From positions 372,001-436,000 of the forward strand of contig CAVORD010000001.1 of NCBI GenBank assembly GCA_963698535.1: a stretch of 64,000 bases of DNA, given 5' to 3'. Source of the DNA: CAVORD01 sp963698535. Lineage in GTDB: Bacteria; Bacteroidota; Bacteroidia; Bacteroidales; VadinHA17. The notes under the pieces are model-generated. The model saw nothing but the letters and a program-made list of their open reading frames with translations, was not told the DNA's origin and did no database searches. This document shows, piece after piece, positions 11,135 through 22,871 of this stretch. The position numbers and the translations under genes are program-made. How positions within the stretch are numbered: position 1 is the stretch's first letter; each line of letters starts with the position of its first letter.

Positions 11135-11168
11135 CAAATATAATACCTTTGAAATATATTTTACCAAA
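11135..11168 (-). promoter_or_regulatory. Putative promoter of the AlbA_2 gene
   Basis: On the minus strand a TTTG box (11165-11168) is followed after 22 bp by TATATTTG (11135-11142), a perfect -7 element. It lies 23 bp ahead of the start codon at 11112. The spacing is at the long end of the usual range. Confidence 0.45.
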
Positions 11169-11292
11169 TAGTTATTGATCAATATTTGTAAGTGTGCCTT
11201 CTGACCGGTAAGCATGTTATTAAATATGTGGTGTTAAAAAGGGAGGTCAACCAAACCAATTTTGTTTAATTTAACGTGACAAAACCACCAAT

Positions 11293-13310
11293 ATGAAAAG
11301 GCTCGCATTATTTTCCGTTTTGATATTCTCGTTTGGCGTCACATTTGCGAAGGTCTCTAAAATAGAGATCAGTTCCCGACAGGTGATCCTGGGTGGGAAA
11401 TCATTCGGCAGTTTTGGGGCCTATGAGTATCTGAAAGGAACCATATATTTTGAAACCGATCCTGCTAATCCATTTAATTCAAGAGTCACAGATATAGGCC
11501 TTGCACCTGTTAATGAGAACGGAATGATCGAGTCATCGGCAAACTTTGAGGTTCTTCAGCCGGCCGATCCCTCAAAAAGGAGGGGAGTCGCTCTGGTGGA
11601 GGTTAGCAACAGGGGAGGTAAGTTCTCTCTACGGTACTTCAACAGAAGCAGTTCCTCTGCGATCGATCCTGAAAAGGATAGTTCATTTGGTGACGGACTT
11701 CTGATGAGACAAGGGCTGACGGTAATATGGGTGGGCTGGCAGTTCGATGTGCCTGATGGCGAAAATGTGCTTAATTTGAAGGTGCCCACTCTTGAGCGAA
11801 GGATCGGAGTTGATCTGGAAGGAGTAGTAAGGAGTGACTGGACCGTGGATGAAGATTGCAATATCCTTACACTTGGACACCGGTCGCAGAAGGGTTACCC
11901 TGCAACAAATATCAATGATGCCAGGAATCTGCTTACTGTCAGGGATGGGAGAGAGGCACCTCGCACAGTAGTTGACAGGAGTGAGTGGAGTTTTTCAATA
12001 TTGAAAGATGGAGAAGTTATTCCCGACAACTATACGATCTATTCATCTTCCGGGTTCAGGAGCGGGAAGATCTATGAACTGGTATATCTTTCTGATACTC
12101 CGGTGTTAACAGGCCTGGGCCTGACCGCCGTCAGGGATATTATTTCATATGCCAGATATGATGAGTCCTGTCCCTTCCCTGTGAAGAAGGGATTTGCTGC
12201 CGGTGTTTCTCAGACAGGCAGGTTTTTAAGACATTTTCTCTATCAGGGGTTCAATACCGATGAAAAGGGTAAAAAGGCATTCGATGGTATGATGATCATT
12301 ACCGCCGGGGCGGGCAGAGGGAGCTTTAATCATCGCTTTGCCCAGCCCTCAAGGGATGCTCACGATTACAGCGCCTTCTTTTATCCTACCGATATTTTTC
12401 CCTTTACCTCACTGGTATATCTCGACAAAGAGACCTGGAGGAGTGACGGCCTTTTGGCGCACATGTGGGATGAGACTCATATTCCACTGATAATGAGTAT
12501 TAATACCGGCTATGAATATTGGGGCCGTGCTGCTTCTCTCATTCATATTGATCCGCTCTCCTCCGATGACGCACAGCTTCATAACAACGAAAGGATCTAC
12601 CATCTGGCATCAGGACAGCATTATGTCGGAGCAGAACCATCGGATGGAAACAGGATGCCGGAAGGACCGGGGTACAGAACCAACCCCCTCGATTATAGTG
12701 TTAACTACCGAAGTCTGATGGTAAGAATGACAGACTGGATTGACAGTGGAAAAGAACCGCCTGCAAGTTGTTATCCCCGAATTGGTGACGCAACTCTTGT
12801 TGATCCCATGGACATTAAGTATCCGGGTATAGAAAGACTGGCACTTAATTATACCCCACATGTGGCATATACGGTTAATTACGGACCCAGATGGGAGCAG
12901 GGGATAATTGATTATGAGCCTCCGCTTATAACGAAACCTTTCAGGTCGCTGGTGCCTCAGCTTGATTCAATAGGAAATGAATCAGGAGGTGTGAGGAATA
13001 TTGAAGTAACTGTACCTCTGGCTACTTATCTGCCATGGAATCTGAGGGTAGGGTTTGCCGGGGGAGTGGATGAGCAAACAGATTTTACTGGAACCTTTAT
13101 TCCACTAAGGCAGGATGACGTTAAGGGTAGTATTGCTGATAGCCGTCCTTCAATATCCGGATTATACAGAAATAAGAAATTCTATCTTAACCGGTTGCAG
13201 AGGAGACAGGGAAACTGGTATCACAGGGTTTTATGCTTCCTGAAGATGTTGAGTATTCGAAGACAAAAGCGGAAAAGAGGTGGAACAGATGGGTTGAAAA
13301 TTCAAAGTAG
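11293..13310 (+). CDS. Secreted alpha/beta hydrolase-domain protein (frame break near the end)
   Basis: Exported protein of about 672 residues with a signal peptide (MKRLALFSVLIFSFGVTFA). It resembles the large 'alpha/beta hydrolase domain' family (PF20091). The nucleophile elbow is AAGVSQTGRF with S306. Conserved stretches include VEVSNRGGK, VWVGWQFDVP-like IWVGWQFDVP, and TDWIDSGKEPP. A base is missing near 13200: reading CAGGAGGAG for CAGAGGAG restores LQEETGKLVSQGFML and a stop at 13308-13310. The uncorrected frame overruns into the next gene. The substrate is unknown; some relatives are described as esterases. The transporter gene begins 18 bp downstream, so the two may be co-transcribed. 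Confidence 0.85.
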
Positions 13311-13328
13311 AGATCATAAAAAAAGGTT

Positions 13329-14823
13329 ATGGAAAACGAATTTGGACAGCAATCGACACAGAGATTCTCATCCCGTCTTGGGTTGATATTGAGTGCTCTG
13401 GGAATTGCTGTGGGTACCGGGAATATCTGGAGATTTCCCCGAATCGTGGCTCAGAGTGGTAATGATAAGGGTGCAGGCGCCTTTCTTATAGCCTGGCTTA
13501 TTTTCCTTTTTTTATGGAGTATTCCACTAATTATTGCTGAGTATTCTGCCGGCAAGAGACATGGCAGGGGTGTGATTGGAACATTTGTCAGTGCCATGGG
13601 AAAGAAATTTGCCTGGCTGGGCAGCTTTGTTGCTTTTGTTCCACTGGGTATTACCTTCTTCTACTCTGTAATTGTTGGGTGGTGTATCTATTATTTTGCC
13701 TATACCTTGTTTAATCCTCTTCCTGGGGGATATGAATCGGCAATGGTAATCTGGGAACATTATCAGTCGGGTTATGTTCCTGTCCTTACCCATTTTCTTG
13801 CCGTCTTCTTTGCAGCATGGGCAATATGGAGAGGGGTATCATCGATAGAAAAAGTAAATAAGATCCTTATACCTTCACTCCTGGTTATAATCGTTATAAG
13901 CGTAGTAAGGGCTGTAACCCTTCCCGGCAGCGGTGCAGGTTTAGCTTATCTGTTCCGTACCGACTGGTCACAGTTAAAGGATCCGGTGTTATGGCTTAAT
14001 GCCCTTACCCAGAATGCCTGGGATACGGGAGCCGGATGGGGTCTCTTTCTGACATATGCGGCTTATATGAAGAAGGAACACGGATCTGTAGGCAATGCTT
14101 TCCTTACCGGGATAGGTAATAATACCATATCCATTATGGCAGGTATCATGATATTTGGGACAGTATTTGCAGTGCTTGGTCATGAACAGGGTATGGACCA
14201 GAGTTCCATCCTGGATATTGTTAAGACAAGTGGGCCGGCATCAACCGGATTGACATTTATATGGATGCCGCAGCTTTTTGAAAAAATGTTCGGTGGCCCT
14301 CTTCTGGCTATCATCTTCTTTCTGGGACTTACTTTTGCGGGCTTCTCTTCACTGATAGCAATGTTTGAACTGCCAACAATGGTTATGATCGACGGCGGGT
14401 ATGTCAAGAAAAAGGGCAATACTTACCATTGCTTTTCTGATCCTGGCGGCAGGTATCCCTCATGCACGAAATCTCAATCTTTTGAGTAATCAGGACTTCG
14501 TTTGGGGTGTTGCCCTGATAATTTCAGGGGCTATAATCTCATTTATGATCATTAAACAAGGAGTGATTGAGGTACGGGAAGAGATCAACAGCGTACCCGG
14601 CGATATTAAATTAGGAAAGTGGTGGATATACTCGATGCGTTTTGTCGTCCCTCTCTCAGCAGTTATACTTATAGGTTGGTGGCTTTCACAGTCGTTCATC
14701 CCGGGAAAATGGTACAATCCATTTGCTCAATTCTCCTTTATGTCCTGTCTTTTCCAGTGGTTTATTGTTGCCGGTGTGTTCCTTCTCCTTAATCGGAAAA
14801 TAGCCGGTATCTTCAGTAAATGA
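13329..14823 (+). CDS. Neurotransmitter:sodium symporter (SNF) family transporter (one frame break)
   Basis: Integral membrane protein of about 497 residues after correction, with about twelve hydrophobic segments. The N-terminal signature ILSALGIAVGTGNIWRFPR is the first transmembrane helix of the SNF/NSS family, where sodium and substrate bind. WDTGAGWGLFLTYAAYMKK and FAGFSSLIAMFE match later core helices. These transporters import amino acids or related amines with sodium. The frame breaks at 14396-14399, where GGCGGTATG appears as GGCGGGTATG. The second frame then runs from MSRKRAILTIAF to the stop. It lies 18 bp behind the secreted hydrolase, which may feed it. The substrate is not inferable. 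Confidence 0.92.
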
Positions 14824-15146
14824 GTATGATAGGTAAGTGTTAACAGAATTTAACACAAAAAATAACTCTTCACCTGCAACAATACCCTTGCATGGCCGTC
14901 ATTAGTATGAAAAGAGTGGAAAAGTACTTTGAAATGGTGTCGGAATAAATTGCAATCAACAGGATCTGGTATTCTTTCGGTTCTACCGTACTTCATAGCA
15001 ATAACAGGTAATTAATCAATTAAAATCAACATCTGCCAGACCTGTTCCCGGCACTTCGAAATACTTCTAGCTTTCAGGTTTTAGGTTTACAAAAAGGTAT
15101 CCCCGGGTCATGACCGGGGATATCTGTTTTTGGACTGTTATTTTAA
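14824..15146. other. Intergenic region between convergent genes
   Basis: 323 bp without a recognisable gene. It holds a short stem (GTGTTAA paired with TTAACAC, 14837-14856) and a strong palindromic terminator near its right end. Nothing else stands out. Confidence 0.6.
15092..15131. terminator. Bidirectional terminator between the SNF transporter and M28 peptidase
   Basis: Near-perfect palindrome ATCCCCGG(G)TCA / TGACCGGGGAT, flanked by AAAAA on the left and a run of T on the right. Either strand therefore ends in a U tract. It lies between two genes that converge. Confidence 0.8.
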
Positions 15147-16629
15147 CTACCTGATCGGGTCGGATGAATTTGCCAGCTTTACTGTTGAGAGGAAGAGCAG
15201 TTGCGCCATATCCTCCATTATTTCAGGTTTGATGGTTTCGAGATTATCTCCCGGGACATGATAATAGCTTGTTGATCCGAAAGTATAGAATGACAGGCTT
15301 GGTACTCCGGCTGTAAGGAATCGTGCAGCGTCGAGCCTGGGTCTCCCCAGATTAGAAAAGCTGTTAGCCATTAATGGTCTGTGAATATAGGAGTTGTTAG
15401 ATTCCTCAAAAGGTGCAAAAAGAAGCGGATAGTCCTTGCCTGCAGTGGCACCTATCGAGTGGCCAACACCTACGCCGTCCATGTTGAGGAGGACGCTTTT
15501 CTCCAATGGGAGAAGAGGATTCTCAAGATAAGCCTTAGCGCCTAAGATACCCTGCTCTTCGGAGCCAAAAGCCAAAAAGATAACAGTTCTTTTCAGCGAT
15601 ATTTTATTCTCGCCTATAGCCCTGGCGACAGCCATCATTACCCCCACAGCTGAAGCATTGTCATTAGCCCCCTGTATCAGATCGTAACACATTCCCATAT
15701 GGTCGAGATGAGCACCTATAATTATTGCCTCATTCTTAAGTATGGGGTCGGTGCCTTCTATTACTCCGATCACACTTTTCCCTCGTCCGTTGGGTATATG
15801 GGTGGTCGACATTTTGATCGTCACCTTTTTTCCGGTATTGAATGACGACGGTTTGAGATTTTTGTCGATACCTTCAATTGTGGTTTTATAGTCTCTGCCG
15901 GTACCTGAAAAGAGGTCCTTAACAACGGAGTCGCCCACATGAACATATATAAAACCTTCAATATAGTCGTTATTAGGATTTGCTATAGGACCGTAGTTAT
16001 AAAGCATACCAACAGCCCCTTTCTCAAATGCTTTTCTGATCTTATACTGGTGAAATGAGTAAGGATACCATGGAGAGAATTTCTCCTTTCCCGCTCCGGG
16101 ACCAACAGGCGACTCTCTTTCTATGAGTACTATCTTGCCCTTAACATCTATTCCTGCGTAGTCATCATACCCAAGCTCAGGTGCTGAGATACCGTAGCCT
16201 GCATAAACTACCTCCGCTGTTACGCTGCCCGATCCGGATGTACTACCCGGCATAAATTCACTTACATAAGTATAGTGCTTCAGCATCGTCTCTCCCTTTT
16301 TTAAGGGTATGTGAAGCGAGAGTCCGCAATCCTTTCCGATGAGAGTATAAGGCAGGTCATATTCCTGAAACCAGGAGCCATTATCTCCGGCCGGTTTAAC
16401 ACCCCACGATCCCAGCTCACCGGCAAGCCATGCAGCACATTCGTTGTATTCCTCAGTTCCCGTAAGTCTGCCGGCGTATTTGTCGGACACATTGCTCTTC
16501 TACATACTTAAGTATATCGTGACTCGATATAGTATGCATGATCTTAATGACAGACGGGTCGGCCTGACCAAAGGTGCTGAAAATAGTGAGGCATAGCAGC
16601 AGGAATGATGAAAGGAGTCTTTTTTTCAT
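15147..16629 (-). CDS. Secreted M28 zinc aminopeptidase with PA domain (one frame break)
   Basis: About 493 residues after correction. The true start is the ATG at 16629, giving a signal peptide (MKKRLLSSFLLLCLTIF... GQA). The frame breaks near 16490, where one extra base separates LKYVEEQ from SDKYAGRLTG. A PA-type insert (about residues 140-260) is followed by the M28 metallopeptidase core with metal ligands in GAHLDHMG, GANDNASA, GSEEQG, NMDGVG and YYHVPGDN. The family removes N-terminal residues from peptides using two zinc ions. It follows the TlpA-like gene by 29 bp on the same strand, so the two are likely one operon acting in the periplasm or outside the cell. Confidence 0.92.
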
Positions 16630-16658
16630 TTCGTCAGGTGTTTGTTTTTTCGTGAAAT

Positions 16659-17171
16659 CTACTTTTTAAGCATGCCGGCAAGCATATCTTCAATCTCCTG
16701 GAATGCCTCCGGTGTATATCCGATCTCATGAAGGACGATAACGCCTTTCTTGTCGATTATCACGTTTCGGGGGATACTCGACTTTGCGTAGAGGCTGAAT
16801 ATCTTACGCTCCACATCAGGTGCAAAGGGGAGGTCAAGGTTCTTCTTCTTTGCAAAGTCTATCACTTCCTGCTCTGTGTGTTCCCTTCCGAGAACAATAA
16901 GAACAAAATCAGGGTTATTGCGGTATTTCTCCCAGATATTCTTTTGCAGAACGGGTAACTCCTGGTTGCATGGCCCGCACCATGTTGCGAAAAAGTTGAT
17001 CATTATAACCTTTCCCTTCAGTTTGGCCAGATCGATGGTCTTACCGTCGATGGTCTTGCATGTAAAGAGCGGTGCTTTTTCTCCTGCCTTTACCAGAGTG
17101 GTCTCTTCCTCCTGTGCTGAGACAACAACAAAAGCAAGCAGCATTATTAGAACTGAAAATATTCTTCTCAT
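16659..17171 (-). CDS. TlpA/ResA-like periplasmic thioredoxin
   Basis: 170-residue exported thioredoxin-fold protein. The signal peptide (MRRIFSVLIMLLAFVVVSAQ) is followed by an AhpC-TSA/redoxin fold with the active-site motif FFATWCGPCNQE and a cis-proline loop (SSIPRNVIID). WCGPC points to a reductant of periplasmic disulfides, such as cytochrome c maturation or general thiol repair, rather than a peroxidase. The first gene of a probable two-gene operon with the M28 peptidase. Confidence 0.92.
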   Translation of the reverse strand: MRRIFSVLIMLLAFVVVSAQEEETTLVKAGEKAPLFTCKTIDGKTIDLAKLKGKVIMINFFATWCGPCNQELPVLQKNIWEKYRNNPDFVLIVLGREHTEQEVIDFAKKKNLDLPFAPDVERKIFSLYAKSSIPRNVIIDKKGVIVLHEIGYTPEAFQEIEDMLAGMLKK

Positions 17172-17290
17172 CTGATTAAATTTTAAGTAAGACCAATATT
17201 AAGAAAAAAAGCGTTTGGAAACGATAAAAGTTGCCAATGACACCTTCTGTTAGAGAACAGAAAAATGTATTTAGAGAGAGTTCTTTCAGG

Positions 17291-17364
17291 ACAATTGCGA
17301 GGAGTGAAACGACGAAGCAATCTCAAAATACAGATGAGATTGCTTCACTTCGTTCGCAATGACG
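17291..17364. repeat. Palindromic interspersed repeat, copy 1
   Basis: The left arm (ATTGCGAGGAGTGAAACGAC, then GAAGCAATCT) pairs imperfectly with the right arm (AGATTGCTTCACTTCGTTCG, then CAATGACG) around a 13-bp loop. A second copy in the opposite orientation is at 27099-27174. Repeats of this type occur between genes in many bacterial genomes. Confidence 0.8.
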
Positions 17365-17415
17365 CCATAGAAAGACGTCAGAATTGAGATACCCTCAATA
17401 CGATTATGCTAATAT

Positions 17416-19269
17416 TTATGCTTTGGCAGTTACCCGCTCGAGGCGGTTCATTATGCCAAATACAAAGGCTGCAGATACAAGACAGCAAACAATGAATATT
17501 CCCCATAGCTGCCATAGTTGCCATTTTGCTCCAGCCAACACTGCCTACAACAAGAAGTTTATTACCAACAGCAGTTGCCAGTAGCCAGCCACCCTGCATG
17601 AGACCCTGGAACCTGGAAGGAGCTACCTTTGAGACAAAGGATAATCCCATTGGGCTCAGGAATAGTTCAGCGATTGTGAGGATAAGGTAGCTGCTTATCA
17701 GCCAGTAAGGCACTACTCTTGAGCTGTCAGGAACAGGGCTATAGCTAAGCTTGCCGAATTCGTCAATAAACTGCAACGTCTTTCGGAGATATAAGCTTAA
17801 CGTGAACCAATAAGAATAATAAGGAAACCAAGGGCGGCGATGATCATACCTATTCCTATTTTTCTTGGAGTTGATGGTTCCATATCCTTTTTCCTGAGAT
17901 AAGCAAAGACACCCATCACAGGGAAGGTAAGTGCCACTATGAAAAGAGGGTTAAAGGACTGGAATACTTCTGGTGAGATCGGATTAAGAACTCCGTATCC
18001 TGAAACCAGTTTGTAGGTATAGATAGCCGAGTACTAAAAACATTGCTCCACCAATAAGTTTTTCGGTGATCTTCTTCCTTGTCATTAAACAGGAAGAATC
18101 CGGCCACTGTTCCAATAAACGCCAGAATAGAATTAAGGTTAAAGAAAATTGCCGTAAATCGTCCAACCTCTTTAACAGTATAATCCCTTGCGAAAATGGT
18201 AAGGGTCAGTCCATTCTGATGGAATGACATCCAGAAGAATATGACCACGCTGAAGACCAAAAGAAGTGATGTGATCCGTGGTTTCTCTTCTTTTGTTGAG
18301 ATCATCGAGATGATATACTGCAAATGCGGCAAACAATCCAAACGGGAAGGAGATGTCGACGGCCGAACTAGCCATTGAATCAATATTCCGGAGGACAATA
18401 TAAAGGATTGCAGATACAGCAACACCTGCTGCAAGTGCAGTAACCGCTATTATTGGTTTCCTGGAATCTGTCATTTTTGACTCATCGGTAACAACCTTGA
18501 CAAGTTTTTCCTTATTAGGAAGATGCTTGTTAAAGATGAGGTATACGAGAAGAGAGACGATCATTGCACCTGCCGCTACTCCAAAGGCATAATTGTAACC
18601 TTTTGAGAAAGCGTCTACATAATTATGTGCAAAGGCGGTGAGGTCGGTTACGGTTTGTCCGCTGACCGATGTTGCCAGTTCCTGAAATTTTGCCACATCG
18701 GAAAGTTCTCCTTTCATAAAGGCGTGACACATCTCCGGCAAACTTCCGTCGTGCATGAATCCCTGAGTTTTAAGGAACCAGTTTCTTACACCTTTTGCAA
18801 CAAAGGGTGCAAAGAAGGCACCTACGTTGATACCCATGTAGAAGATCATGTAGGCAGAGTCACGTACTTTTGAGTATTTCTCGTTGTCGTACATCTGACC
18901 GACAACAGCCTGCAGGTTACCTTTGAACATTCCGTTACCAAAGGCAATTACGAAGAGACTTGTGAGGGTTATTCCAAGTGTTAATCCGGGTATAGCCATC
19001 AGGGCATATCCGGAAAACATAATTATGAGCCCGGAAAATATTACAAGCTTGTATTTACTGGTGGCGTCTGCAATTATTCCTCCCAGGAGGGCAAGAGCAT
19101 AGATACCAAAGTAGAACCAGCTGTAATATCTACCGGCTTCTTCAACTGACAGACCGTACTTAGCCTGAAGGAACAGTACCAGAATGGCCATCATGGTGTA
19201 GAAGCCAAACCGCTCTCCCATGTTAGTAAAAAAGGCGATAACCAATCCTTTTGGATGATTCTTGAGCAT
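17416..19269 (-). CDS. POT/PTR2-family peptide transporter (several frame breaks)
   Basis: Proton-dependent oligopeptide transporter of about 610 residues, read across at least four frame breaks (near 18300, 18050, 17800 and 17530). The N-terminal frame starts at 19269 with TNMGERFGFYTM, the helix 1 signature, then continues through FGIYALALLGGIIAD and IFYMGINVGAFFAPF, the PTR2 signature. Later frames carry SFHQNGLTLTIFARDY and LSPMGLSFVSKVAP. The last frame ends in MNRLERVTAKA with a stop at 17416. The usual ExxER proton-coupling motif reads NxxER here. It would import di- or tripeptides together with protons, fitting the many peptidases nearby. Confidence 0.88.
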
Positions 19270-19310
19270 AGTGGGTTTTTTAAGTTATTATTAAAATAAT
19301 TGTAGTAGGG

Positions 19311-19339
19311 CAAATATAGAAATCTTTTTTATTCGGCAA
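19311..19339 (-). promoter_or_regulatory. Putative promoter of the POT transporter
   Basis: On the minus strand, TTG (19337-19339), 18 bp, then TATATTTG (19311-19318). It is a perfect -7 element with near-ideal spacing, 41 bp ahead of the start codon at 19269. Confidence 0.5.
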
Positions 19340-19443
19340 TATGTTATTTGTCCCTCCTGATATTACTCATATTTCATTCTCATATAATATCTTGTTAACT
19401 TTATGTGCATTATCACATCCCCTGATGAATCATAGAAAAGATC

Positions 19444-20956
19444 ATGAAGATATTTACCGCAGAAAATATTCGCAAAATAGATTCCCAAACAATGGAGCTC
19501 GAGCCAATCAGTTCGATTGACCTTATGGAGCGGGCGGCAATGCGTCTTGCCTTGTATATCCTGGAGCGATATGACAGATCAAATTTACTTACGGTATTCA
19601 GCGGACCGGGCAATAACGGTGGTGACGGGTTGGCTTTGTCGCGTATAATGATAGAAAAGGGTTATACCGTCAATACATTCTTTGCAGCATCAGGTGCAAA
19701 ACCATCCCGAGAGACCAGCGGGAATCTGGAAAGGTTGAAAGCTATGCCGGGAAACAGGGTTCATATGATTGAAGAGGAATCTGATTTTCCGGAAATTGAC
19801 GATAGGTCGGTAATTATTGATGCACTCTTCGGAACAGGTCTTAACAGGCCCCTGAAAGGTGTGGCAGCACAGCTGGTAACAAAAATCAATGATTCGGGAG
19901 CAGATATTATCTCTGTTGATATACCTTCAGGATTATACAGTGAAGATAACAGTGTGAATAGCGGAGCAGTTGTGAGAGCAACGGTTACTCTAACACTGCA
20001 GTTTCCAAAGATCTCATTTATGTTCGCTGAAAACAGTCAGTTTACAGGCAGGGTTGAAATTATTCCTATAGGGCTTCACCCAATGGCTATCAGCAACACA
20101 TCATCCTACTTTCCGTTTTATCCAGATGGAGGATGTAACAAGGCTTTTCAGGGTCAGGGCACGGTTTGACCATAAGGGAAGCTATGGTCATCTGCTGGTG
20201 GCAGCTGGCAGCCCCGGAAAAATGGGAGCTGCAGTATTAGCTTCAAAAGCAGCATTAAGGAGCGGGGCCGGACTGGTTACATGCCATGTTCCATGTTGTG
20301 GCAATGAGATAATACAGTGTTCTGTTCCGGAGGTGATGACGAGGATGGACCAGTCGGATATTATGATCACTGATATTACCGATCCGGGCTCCTTCGATGC
20401 GGTTGCCGCCGGACCGGGAATGGGTGTTCGCTCAAACTCGCAGAAAGCCCTGCGCAAACTTCTTGAAGAGTATGATGGTCGTCTGGTACTCGACGCTGAT
20501 GCGCTCAATATTTTAAGCCTTAACCCTGAGTGGTTCTCCCTGCTTAAGGAAGGCACCATCCTGACGCCGCATCCTGGCGAATTTGAAAGGATGGCAGGGG
20601 CTGCTGCCAATTCATACCAGAGGATGTTATTGCAGATCGATTTTTCAAAAAAATATAAAGTGATAGTTGTTCTTAAAGGTGCTTTTACCTCCATCTCCTT
20701 TCCCCATGGAGAAGTATGGTTCAACAGCACTGGTAATCCGGGTATGGCCACCGCCGGAAGCGGGGATGTTCTTACAGGCATGATCGGATCACTCCTGGCA
20801 CAGGGCCTCGATCCGTCAAATGCTTCTGTAGCAGGCGTATATTTGCATGGTCTGGCGGGAGATATGGCAGCCGAAAAGAGGGGAGAGGAGGCACTTATTG
20901 CATCAGATCTTATTGAGAATATCGGGAATGCTTATTTAAGGATCAAGAGAGGTTAA
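19444..20956 (+). CDS. nnr: Bifunctional NAD(P)HX epimerase/dehydratase (one frame break)
   Basis: About 503 residues after correction, the normal length of the fused enzyme. The N-terminal half (residues 1-220) is the YjeF_N epimerase with FSGPGNNGGDGLALSR. The C-terminal half is the ADP/ATP-dependent NAD(P)HX dehydratase with KGSYGHLLVAAGS, AAGPGMG, LTPHPGEFERM and ATAGSGDVLTGMIGS. Together they repair hydrated NADH and NADPH. The frame breaks at 20116-20119: CCGTTTATCC is read as CCGTTTTATCC, and removing one T joins YFPF to IQMEDVTRLF. A housekeeping gene, transcribed alone. Confidence 0.95.
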
Positions 20957-21066
20957 AAAGAGGTAGATTTGTACTTGACAGCTTACAGGTGGCAGGTCGA
21001 AGATCCTGACCGACTTTAAGGAGCGTCAGGGTTGCAGGTTAAAGGTTATCTTGAAGTTGTGTATTT

Positions 21067-21100
21067 AAATCCCCTCTTGGGAGGGGTACGGGGTGGGTTT
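21067..21100. repeat. C/G-rich palindromic repeat (AAATCCCC type), copy 1
   Basis: AAATCCCCTC TTGG GAGGGG followed by TACGGGGTGGGTTT. It lies in the gap before the DUF4831-like gene. The same design appears inverted at 30116-30147, and a longer relative occurs three times at 55981-56422. Confidence 0.65.
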
Positions 21101-21208
21101 TGAATGTTACAGTTTGAAGGTAAAATGTAACAGAGGATGATTCATTAAATGAATAGTGAATACCTTGAAAATATAATAGATAATGCTTAAATATAATTAA
21201 TAAAGAAT

Positions 21209-22318
21209 ATGAGGCGTTTAATCATAATTTTAACTGGATTCGTACTAATAATTACCGTATCGGCATGCTCGTCAGGGAAGATGTCTAAAGGCGGTGGTGT
21301 GTCGATTCTTCCAATGGGCGATACATTAAAACTTTTCGATGGAACTGCACTATATGCGCTTCCCAGAACTGTGATCGATATAGAGTTGATAATGGAAAAG
21401 AAAGTATCCATTCCGGGACCTTATTCAAGATATGCAAAGGATATGCTGGGCATAGCAGATGCTATTACTGTTGCCAGTGAGGAGTGGAGTATAAGGGAAG
21501 TGATGGTTTCTACTCATGATGAGGCCGATCCGGCGCAACTATTCGTTATCGGAAGCAGTTCACTCATGCAGTCAAATGCTCTTCAGTTAAGGAGATGGGG
21601 ACTGACAGTAGATCCAGGGTTCCTTAATGCTTCAATAATTGAAAGAAGAGGAAACGACAGCGAACAGACTGGTTCAATAACAAATATGGGCTCCGACAAG
21701 TACTATAATATTGTAAGAGATACAGCCTTCAGGGTAGTGAACATAGACTCAGGATTTGTGAGGATACCATATCTGGTTGAAAGTAAGGTTCAGCTTTCCC
21801 TTGAACAGCAGGCTGATAGAGCTGCAAAACTCTTGCTTGAGCTCCGCGATGGGAAACATTTGATCCTTACCGGCGAGACCAACGTTTTTCCTCAGGACAG
21901 GGCAGCCATTGATGAGATAAACAGACTAGATGCAGAGTATACTGCCTTGTTCGCAGGGAAAAGGTATATGGAAAGGAGATCATTCCGTTACCATGTCATA
22001 CCTGTCGCCGGCAGTCAGGAGTCACCGTTTGTTATTTGCAAGTGGTCTCCTTCGAGGGGTGTTTTACCATCTGACAGTGCTGATGGTTCGGAGTTATTCA
22101 TTGATCTGACAAAAGAAGCAGGCGATAATATTTTCAGGATAGTTGACGAAACAGGAAAGGGAAACAGTCAGAAACAACCCGGCCTGTATTACCGGATGCC
22201 ACAGGTTACAACTGTTAAGGTCCAATCGCAGGGAAGGGTATACAACTCAGGTCGAATGATGGTATATCAGTTTGGACAGGTATTGCAGTTACCTTCAAAT
22301 ATAATTATCGGGAAGTAG
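21209..22318 (+). CDS. DUF4831-like lipoprotein
   Basis: 369-residue lipoprotein. The lipobox in FVLIITVSACSSGK puts the lipidated cysteine at residue 20. The mature part contains GTALYALPRTVIDIELIMEKK and PGPYSRYAKDMLGI, the pattern of the Bacteroidota family DUF4831, whose function is unknown. No catalytic motif is visible. The C-terminal half contains GLYYRMPQVTTVKV, also typical of this family. It should be anchored in the outer or inner membrane, facing the periplasm. The gene stands alone. Confidence 0.75.
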   Translation: MRRLIIILTGFVLIITVSACSSGKMSKGGGVSILPMGDTLKLFDGTALYALPRTVIDIELIMEKKVSIPGPYSRYAKDMLGIADAITVASEEWSIREVMVSTHDEADPAQLFVIGSSSLMQSNALQLRRWGLTVDPGFLNASIIERRGNDSEQTGSITNMGSDKYYNIVRDTAFRVVNIDSGFVRIPYLVESKVQLSLEQQADRAAKLLLELRDGKHLILTGETNVFPQDRAAIDEINRLDAEYTALFAGKRYMERRSFRYHVIPVAGSQESPFVICKWSPSRGVLPSDSADGSELFIDLTKEAGDNIFRIVDETGKGNSQKQPGLYYRMPQVTTVKVQSQGRVYNSGRMMVYQFGQVLQLPSNIIIGK

Positions 22319-22342
22319 AGAAAGTTGCAGGTTGCAAGTTGA

Positions 22343-22871
22343 CTATTTATCCGTTACTTTTCCTTTAAAGGATGCGTTGAATGTTTCCCAGGGAGTTGAT
22401 TCGTACTTTTTCTCAGCGAAGTAGATAAGCAGTGGTTCCATCTCTTTTGCTCCGCGGTATCCAGGTACAGGTGAAATAAGCTCAGCCTTTTCATTAAGGA
22501 ACACTACTGTAGGGTAACTAAGTCGTCCCTGAAGGAGTGAAACAGCCAGTTGATGAGCCTTGCCTGCTTTACCGTCATTGATAAACTTCGTTCCCTGGAA
22601 GGTGATCTCTTTGGTTGACTCAGCATCAAATTTGACGGCATAAAATTTTGTGTTGAGTATCTCTGCTATAACAGGATGGGAAAAGGTGTCTTTATCAAGT
22701 TTCTTGCACCAGCCGCACCAGTCGGTATAGGAATCGACAAAGACAGGACGTGGTTCTTTTTTGATGAGGGCTTCAACCTCTTCAATAGAGTACCATTTAA
22801 CTTCCGACTGTTTGTCCTACAGCAAACTGTAATGCCAGTATCAGTATAACGGTTGTAAGAATAGCTTTCAT
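22343..22871 (-). CDS. Thioredoxin-like protein with WCGWC active site (one frame break)
   Basis: About 175 residues after correction. The start at 22871 gives a signal peptide (MKAILTTVILILALQFAVGQ). The frame breaks at 22811-22813, where CAACAG is read as CAAACAG. The second frame then continues QSEVKWYSIEEVEALIKK, VFVDSYTDWCGWCKKLD, LSYPTVVFLN and PVPGYRGAKEM. The WCGWC motif and layout match DUF255/thioredoxin_7-type exported thioredoxins, which probably reduce or isomerise disulfides in the periplasm. The reading frame has no start codon after the break, so automatic gene callers would miss this gene. Confidence 0.85.
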
